In this document: one piece after another, positions 33,335 to 36,218 of the stretch
Position numbering within the stretch: the stretch's first letter is position 1
Layout of the letters: every line of letters starts with the position of its first letter
Assembly: GCA_021778635.1 (NCBI GenBank)
Contig: JAJYCD010000031.1
Coordinates: 1-36,218, forward strand
Source: Actinomycetes bacterium
Lineage (GTDB): Bacteria > Actinomycetota > Actinomycetes > Actinomycetales > Cellulomonadaceae
Reading direction: 5' to 3'
Length of the DNA stretch: 36,218 bases
Program-made: the position numbers and the translations under genes
Notes under the pieces: model-generated
Seen by the model: only the letters and a program-made list of their open reading frames with translations
Database searches by the model: none
What the model was told of the DNA's origin: nothing

Positions 33335-34450
33335 TCAGGCGAGCGCGACCGAGACCGGCACATGGTCGTAGCCGTGCGCAGCGGCGACGGCCTCGTTGTG
33401 CAGGGTGCCGGCGTGCGTCGTCAGGCCACCGGCGAGCGACGCGTCCGCCCGGAGCGCAGCCTCCCAGCCGAGGTCGGCCAGGAGCGTCAGGTACGGGAGC
33501 GTCGCGTTGGTCAACGCCCAGGTCGAGGTCACGGGCACGGCACCGGGCATGTTGGCGACGCAGTAGAAGACCGAGCCGTGCACGCGGAACGTCGGGTCGG
33601 CGTGCGTCGTGGGATGGGTCGACTCGAAGCAGCCGCCCTGGTCCACCGCGATGTCGACGAGCACCGATCCGGGCTTCATCCGCGCGACGAGGGCGTCCGG
33701 CACGAGCGTCGGCGCCTTGGCCCCGGGCACGAGGACGGCGCCGATGACCAGGTCGGCCTCGAGGAGCGCCTGCTCGATCGCGTAGGCGCTCGACGCGATC
33801 GTGCGCACCCGCCCGCCGAAGGCCGCGTCGAGCTCACGGAGCCGCGGGAGGCTGACGTCGAGCACGGTCACGTCCGCCCGCATGCCGACGGCGATCTCCA
33901 CGGCGTGCCCGCCGGCGACACCGCCGCCCAGCACGACCACGTTGGCAGGCGTGACCCCGGGAACGCCCCCGAGCAGCGCACCACGACCACCTTCGTTCTT
34001 CATGAGGTGGTAGGCACCGACCTGGACCGACAGCCGCCCGGCGACCTCGCTCATGGGTGCGAGCAGCGGGAGGGCGCGGTCGGGGGTCTGCACCGTCTCG
34101 TAGGCGATCCCCGTGGTGCCGGCACCGAGCAGTGCATCGGTGCAGGCCTTGTCCGCCGCCAGATGGAGGTAGGTGAACAGCACGAGGTCCTTCCGGAGGA
34201 GCGGGTACTCCGCGGCGATCGGCTCCTTGACCTTGCACAACAGCTCGGCGGTGCCCCAGACCTCCTCGGCGCTCGCACCGAGCGTGGCACCGGCGGCGAC
34301 ATAGGCCTCGTCAGCGATGGCCGAGCCCTCGCCCGCACCGCGCTGCACCATGACCTCGTGGCCGGCGGCCACGAGCTGGTGCACGCCCGCCGGGGTGATG
34401 GCGACGCGGTACTCGTGGTTCTTGATCTCGGTCGGGATGCCGATCTTCAT
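33335..34450 (-). CDS. ald: Alanine dehydrogenase
   Basis: Ald catalyses reversible NAD-dependent deamination of L-alanine to pyruvate and ammonia. The 371 aa product has the exact family length, with [20 protein letters not shown] at the start, catalytic K75 (KVKEP) and H96 (YLHLAAD), and the nucleotide-binding segment [17 protein letters not shown] near residue 168. VADMPGAVP-type sequence (here [20 protein letters not shown]) near residue 300 is also diagnostic. It is divergent from an Lrp/AsnC regulator across 138 bp, the arrangement of ald and AldR in mycobacteria, so alanine-induced control by that protein is likely. The ATG has a CGAGGAG site. Confidence 0.97.
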   Translation of the reverse strand: MKIGIPTEIKNHEYRVAITPAGVHQLVAAGHEVMVQRGAGEGSAIADEAYVAAGATLGASAEEVWGTAELLCKVKEPIAAEYPLLRKDLVLFTYLHLAADKACTDALLGAGTTGIAYETVQTPDRALPLLAPMSEVAGRLSVQVGAYHLMKNEGGRGALLGGVPGVTPANVVVLGGGVAGGHAVEIAVGMRADVTVLDVSLPRLRELDAAFGGRVRTIASSAYAIEQALLEADLVIGAVLVPGAKAPTLVPDALVARMKPGSVLVDIAVDQGGCFESTHPTTHADPTFRVHGSVFYCVANMPGAVPVTSTWALTNATLPYLTLLADLGWEAALRADASLAGGLTTHAGTLHNEAVAAAHGYDHVPVSVALA

Positions 34451-34499
34451 GGCGGGCTCCTCGTGGCGGACTCGCGCGGACCCTCACCGGCCGCGTTCG

Positions 34500-34560
34500 A
34501 TTCCAGTGTGATGGATCTGACGGCAGAAGTGTGAAGATCATTTGTTTCAGTTCCATGAAC
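34500..34560. promoter_or_regulatory. Candidate Lrp/AldR operator region between ald and the regulator
   Basis: This AT-richer stretch has two direct repeats, AGTGTGATGGATC (34505-34517) and AGTGTGAAGATC (34528-34539), starting 23 bp apart, about two helical turns, and an inverted repeat GTTC-CAT-GAAC (34550-34560). A possible ald -10 TGGAAT (minus strand, 34500-34505) overlaps the first repeat, with TTCTGC 17 bp away. Lrp-family octamers often bind phased sites like these. Confidence 0.45.
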
Positions 34561-34576
34561 GGAGACAGATGTTCGG

Positions 34577-34582
34577 TACGCT
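34577..34582 (+). promoter_or_regulatory. Leaderless-type -10 TACGCT for the Lrp/AsnC gene
   Basis: TACGCT, six bases, then ATG at 34589; no ribosome site precedes the ATG, supporting a leaderless mRNA. Confidence 0.5.
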
Positions 34583-34588
34583 CTGCCG

Positions 34589-35110
34589 ATGAGAGCTGAT
34601 AATTCGGTCACGGGTCGAGGTTCGACCGCCGCATCGCACGATGTTCGGCTCGTCTCCCTCGACGAGGTCGACCGTCGGATCCTGCAGCTCCTCCAGCAGG
34701 ACGCACGGATGCCCAACAACGCGCTCGCGGCAGCCGTCGGGATCGCACCGTCGACCTGTCTGGCACGCGTCCGCACGCTACGGACCGCCGGGGTCATCCG
34801 CGGGTTCCACGCGGAGGTCGACCCGTCGGCGCTCGGTCGCGGGCTGCAGGCGATGGTGGCGGTGCGGATGCAGTCGGGCGCCCGCAACCGGCTGAGCGCC
34901 TTCGCGCGTCGGCTCGCGGCCCGGACCGAGGTCCTCGACCTGTACTTCGTCGCCGGTGCCGACGACTTCCTCGTCCATGTCGCCGTCGAGGACAGCGAGG
35001 CGCTTCGCGAGTTCGTCCTCGAGCAGCTCAGCGCCTTCCCCGAGGTCGCCCTGACCGAGACGAGTCTGATCTTCGAGCACGTCCGCACGTCCAGCGCACG
35101 CACCCACTGA
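34589..35110 (+). CDS. Lrp/AsnC family regulator, probable AldR
   Basis: A 173 aa feast/famine regulator. The first 20 residues are a loose extension; residues 22-75 form the winged helix-turn-helix (VSLDEVDRRILQLLQQDARMPNNALAAAVGIAPSTCLARVRTL) and about 80-165 the RAM ligand-binding domain (AMVAVRMQSG, VLDLYFVAGADDFLVHVAVED). These proteins form dimers and octamers and respond to amino acids. Divergence from ald with shared repeats between them makes it the likely alanine-responsive regulator of ald and perhaps of the permease beyond it. The ATG at 34589 follows TACGCT by six bases. Confidence 0.93.
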   Translation: MRADNSVTGRGSTAASHDVRLVSLDEVDRRILQLLQQDARMPNNALAAAVGIAPSTCLARVRTLRTAGVIRGFHAEVDPSALGRGLQAMVAVRMQSGARNRLSAFARRLAARTEVLDLYFVAGADDFLVHVAVEDSEALREFVLEQLSAFPEVALTETSLIFEHVRTSSARTH

Positions 35111-35192
35111 GGCTCTGCCTCGGACGGTCCGGACGCCACGCCGGATCGGGCGACCTCCCCACGTCACCGGTGCCGGCGTCGCCGAACGCAAC

Positions 35193-35223
35193 GGCGGCCC
35201 GCACCGTCGAGGTGCGAGCCGCC
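35193..35223 (+). terminator. Strong hairpin downstream of the Lrp/AsnC gene
   Basis: GGCGGC-C-CGCACC pairs with GGTGCG-A-GCCGCC around a GTCGA loop, twelve pairs with one mismatch, 83 bases past the stop. No T-tract, as is common in this group. Confidence 0.6.
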
Positions 35224-35550
35224 ATCCGCCCGTGACCAGCATCTGTCGCGTCACCGTCCACCGCACCCGTTTGTCATGCTCACGCGCGGCTTGAACCGTC
35301 CCCGGCCTGGCTTGGGGACTGTCGGTGACGAGCCACCCGATCCGTGTCCGTCCACCCCTCACGAGAGGCGCGTTCTCCACGATCGAGCCGGTCCATTCGC
35401 GACGGGATGCTGGCACCACCGCGCAGACCGAGGACTGCACATCCGCCGGCCACCGCTGACGGTGGCATCGACCTGGGAGGTCGGGGCGGATCGGACGCAC
35501 CGGCTCACCGGCACGTCCTACAGTCTGAGGGGTACAGCACTGCAGGTCCA

Positions 35551-35562
35551 CGGAATATTCCG
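35551..35562. promoter_or_regulatory. Perfect 12-bp palindrome, candidate operator of the SDR gene
   Basis: CGGAATATTCCG is a perfect palindrome with an AT-rich centre in very GC-rich DNA, 80 bp before the SDR start and just after a possible -10. The position suits a dimeric repressor site. No regulator gene is adjacent within the window. Confidence 0.4.
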
Positions 35563-35642
35563 GGATGCGCCCACCACGGTCGCGTTCCCACGTCGGCCCT
35601 GGTCAAGGGCATCGTCGCCCGCCGTCACGGAGGAGAGTGCGC

Positions 35643-36218
35643 ATGCCTGAGCGGACCATCGTCATCACCGGTGCGAGCGACGGGATCGGCGCGGCCGCGG
35701 CGCGCGCGCTCGCGGCGACCGGCGACCGGGTCGTCGTCGTCGGCCGATCGCCGCAGAAGACGGCAGCCGTCGCCGCCGAGATCGGCGCCGAGTCCTACGT
35801 CGCGGACTTCGCACGTCTGGACGACGTGCGCGGGCTCGCCGCAGCGCTCCTCGCGCGGTACCCGCGCATCGACGTCCTCGCCAACAACGCCGGGGGGATC
35901 ATGGGCGACCGTAACGAGACGGTCGACGGCCATGAGAAGACCTTCCAGGTCAACCACCTCGGGCCGTTCCTGCTGACCACCCTGCTGATCGATCGCCTCG
36001 TCGCGAGCCGCGCCCGCGTGATCGCCACGTCGAGCGTCGCGAACCGCATCTTCGGTCACCTCGAGATCGGCGACCTCGAGGCACGCGCGCACTACAGGCC
36101 GAACAAGGCCTACGGGGACGCCAAGCTCGCGAACATCCTCTTCACCCGCGAGCTGCACCGGCGGTACTCCTCCGCGGGGATCAGCGCGGCGGCATTCCAC
36201 CCGGGTGGCGTCGCCACC
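35643..36218 (+). CDS. Short-chain dehydrogenase/reductase, cut by the window end
   Basis: The first 192 residues of an SDR of the retinol-dehydrogenase/WW-oxidoreductase-like branch, an NAD(P)-dependent oxidoreductase. The Rossmann motif TGASDGIG (9-16), NNAG (81-84), the catalytic Ser (S130/S131 in ATSSVAN) and Y157xxxK161 (AYGDAKLAN) are all present, then HPGGVAT runs into the edge. Family proteins are usually 270-310 aa, so about one third is missing. The ATG at 35643 has a GGAGGAG site seven bases upstream. The substrate is unknown. A palindrome upstream suggests a regulated promoter. Confidence 0.93.
   Translation, partial: MPERTIVITGASDGIGAAAARALAATGDRVVVVGRSPQKTAAVAAEIGAESYVADFARLDDVRGLAAALLARYPRIDVLANNAGGIMGDRNETVDGHEKTFQVNHLGPFLLTTLLIDRLVASRARVIATSSVANRIFGHLEIGDLEARAHYRPNKAYGDAKLANILFTRELHRRYSSAGISAAAFHPGGVAT

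Larger units (their letters stand above)
35111..35642. other. 532-bp non-coding stretch between the Lrp gene and the SDR gene
   Basis: It holds a strong hairpin near its left end, a 12-bp perfect palindrome, a possible -10 (TACAGT, 35519-35524) and the SDR ribosome site. The open frames in it (for example 35276-35650) have no recognisable domain, no ribosome site and shadow-like composition, so I call no gene. Confidence 0.6.

Noticed and set aside
35276..35650. A 124-codon frame in the gap before the SDR gene
   Set aside because: No ribosome site, no recognisable domain, and it overlaps the SDR start and the palindrome.

Overview
The window is GC-rich bacterial chromosome from an actinobacterium. 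It carries a complete Pup-proteasome locus (pafA, prcA, prcB, pup, dop, mpa/ARC), the mycothiol gene mshC, and short families largely confined to Actinobacteria (HGxxPAAW, the Trp-associated membrane protein, TIGR03085, DUF5703). GTG starts are common. Gene order and protein style suggest Micrococcales, perhaps Cellulomonadaceae, but that is an inference from memory and not a measured placement. I see no rRNA, tRNA, CRISPR array, IS element or prophage.

Layout. (1) 1-9445, mostly minus strand: hisI-trpE-three small membrane proteins-trpC-trpB-trpA read as one tryptophan/histidine unit with several 4-bp stop/start overlaps. A plus-strand TIGR03085 gene separates hisI from hisF, and hisF follows an FKBP-type lipoprotein. 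trpD, trpG and trpF are not here. (2) 9535-16192, all minus: the Pup-proteasome system. Mpa unfolds pupylated proteins, dop deamidates Pup-Gln and depupylates, pup-prcB-prcA form an operon, and pafA ligates Pup to substrates. (3) 16287-20196: TrmI tRNA methyltransferase overlapping a CBS-type M50 site-2 protease, a divergent RecB-like Fe-S nuclease, and a HAD phosphatase. (4) 20394-23760: an accessory-looking pair, a DUF4232 lipoprotein divergent from a large secreted protein made of a DUF1906 glycoside-hydrolase-like domain, a golvesin/xanthan-lyase-like domain and DUF4214 repeats. (5) 23957-31652: PAC2 protein, mshC, aldo/keto reductase, an acidic-tail protein divergent from DUF5703, an M20 peptidase and an M3 oligopeptidase. 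(6) 31680-36218: APC amino-acid permease, alanine dehydrogenase divergent from an Lrp/AsnC regulator (probably its own regulator), a 0.5-kb non-coding stretch, and the start of an SDR cut by the window edge.

The most striking pattern that gene calling does not explain is in the start regions. At least ten starts, on both strands, are preceded by a TANNNT hexamer followed by exactly six bases and then ATG/GTG, which is the layout expected of leaderless mRNAs. A second pattern is very short ORFs whose stop codon overlaps the start codon of the next gene (before trpC, trpB, the HAD gene, and at the left edge). I found no clearly new multi-gene system. The best candidates for new biology are the start-site architecture, the DUF1906-golvesin-DUF4214 protein with its divergent lipoprotein, and the membrane-protein trio inside the trp operon.
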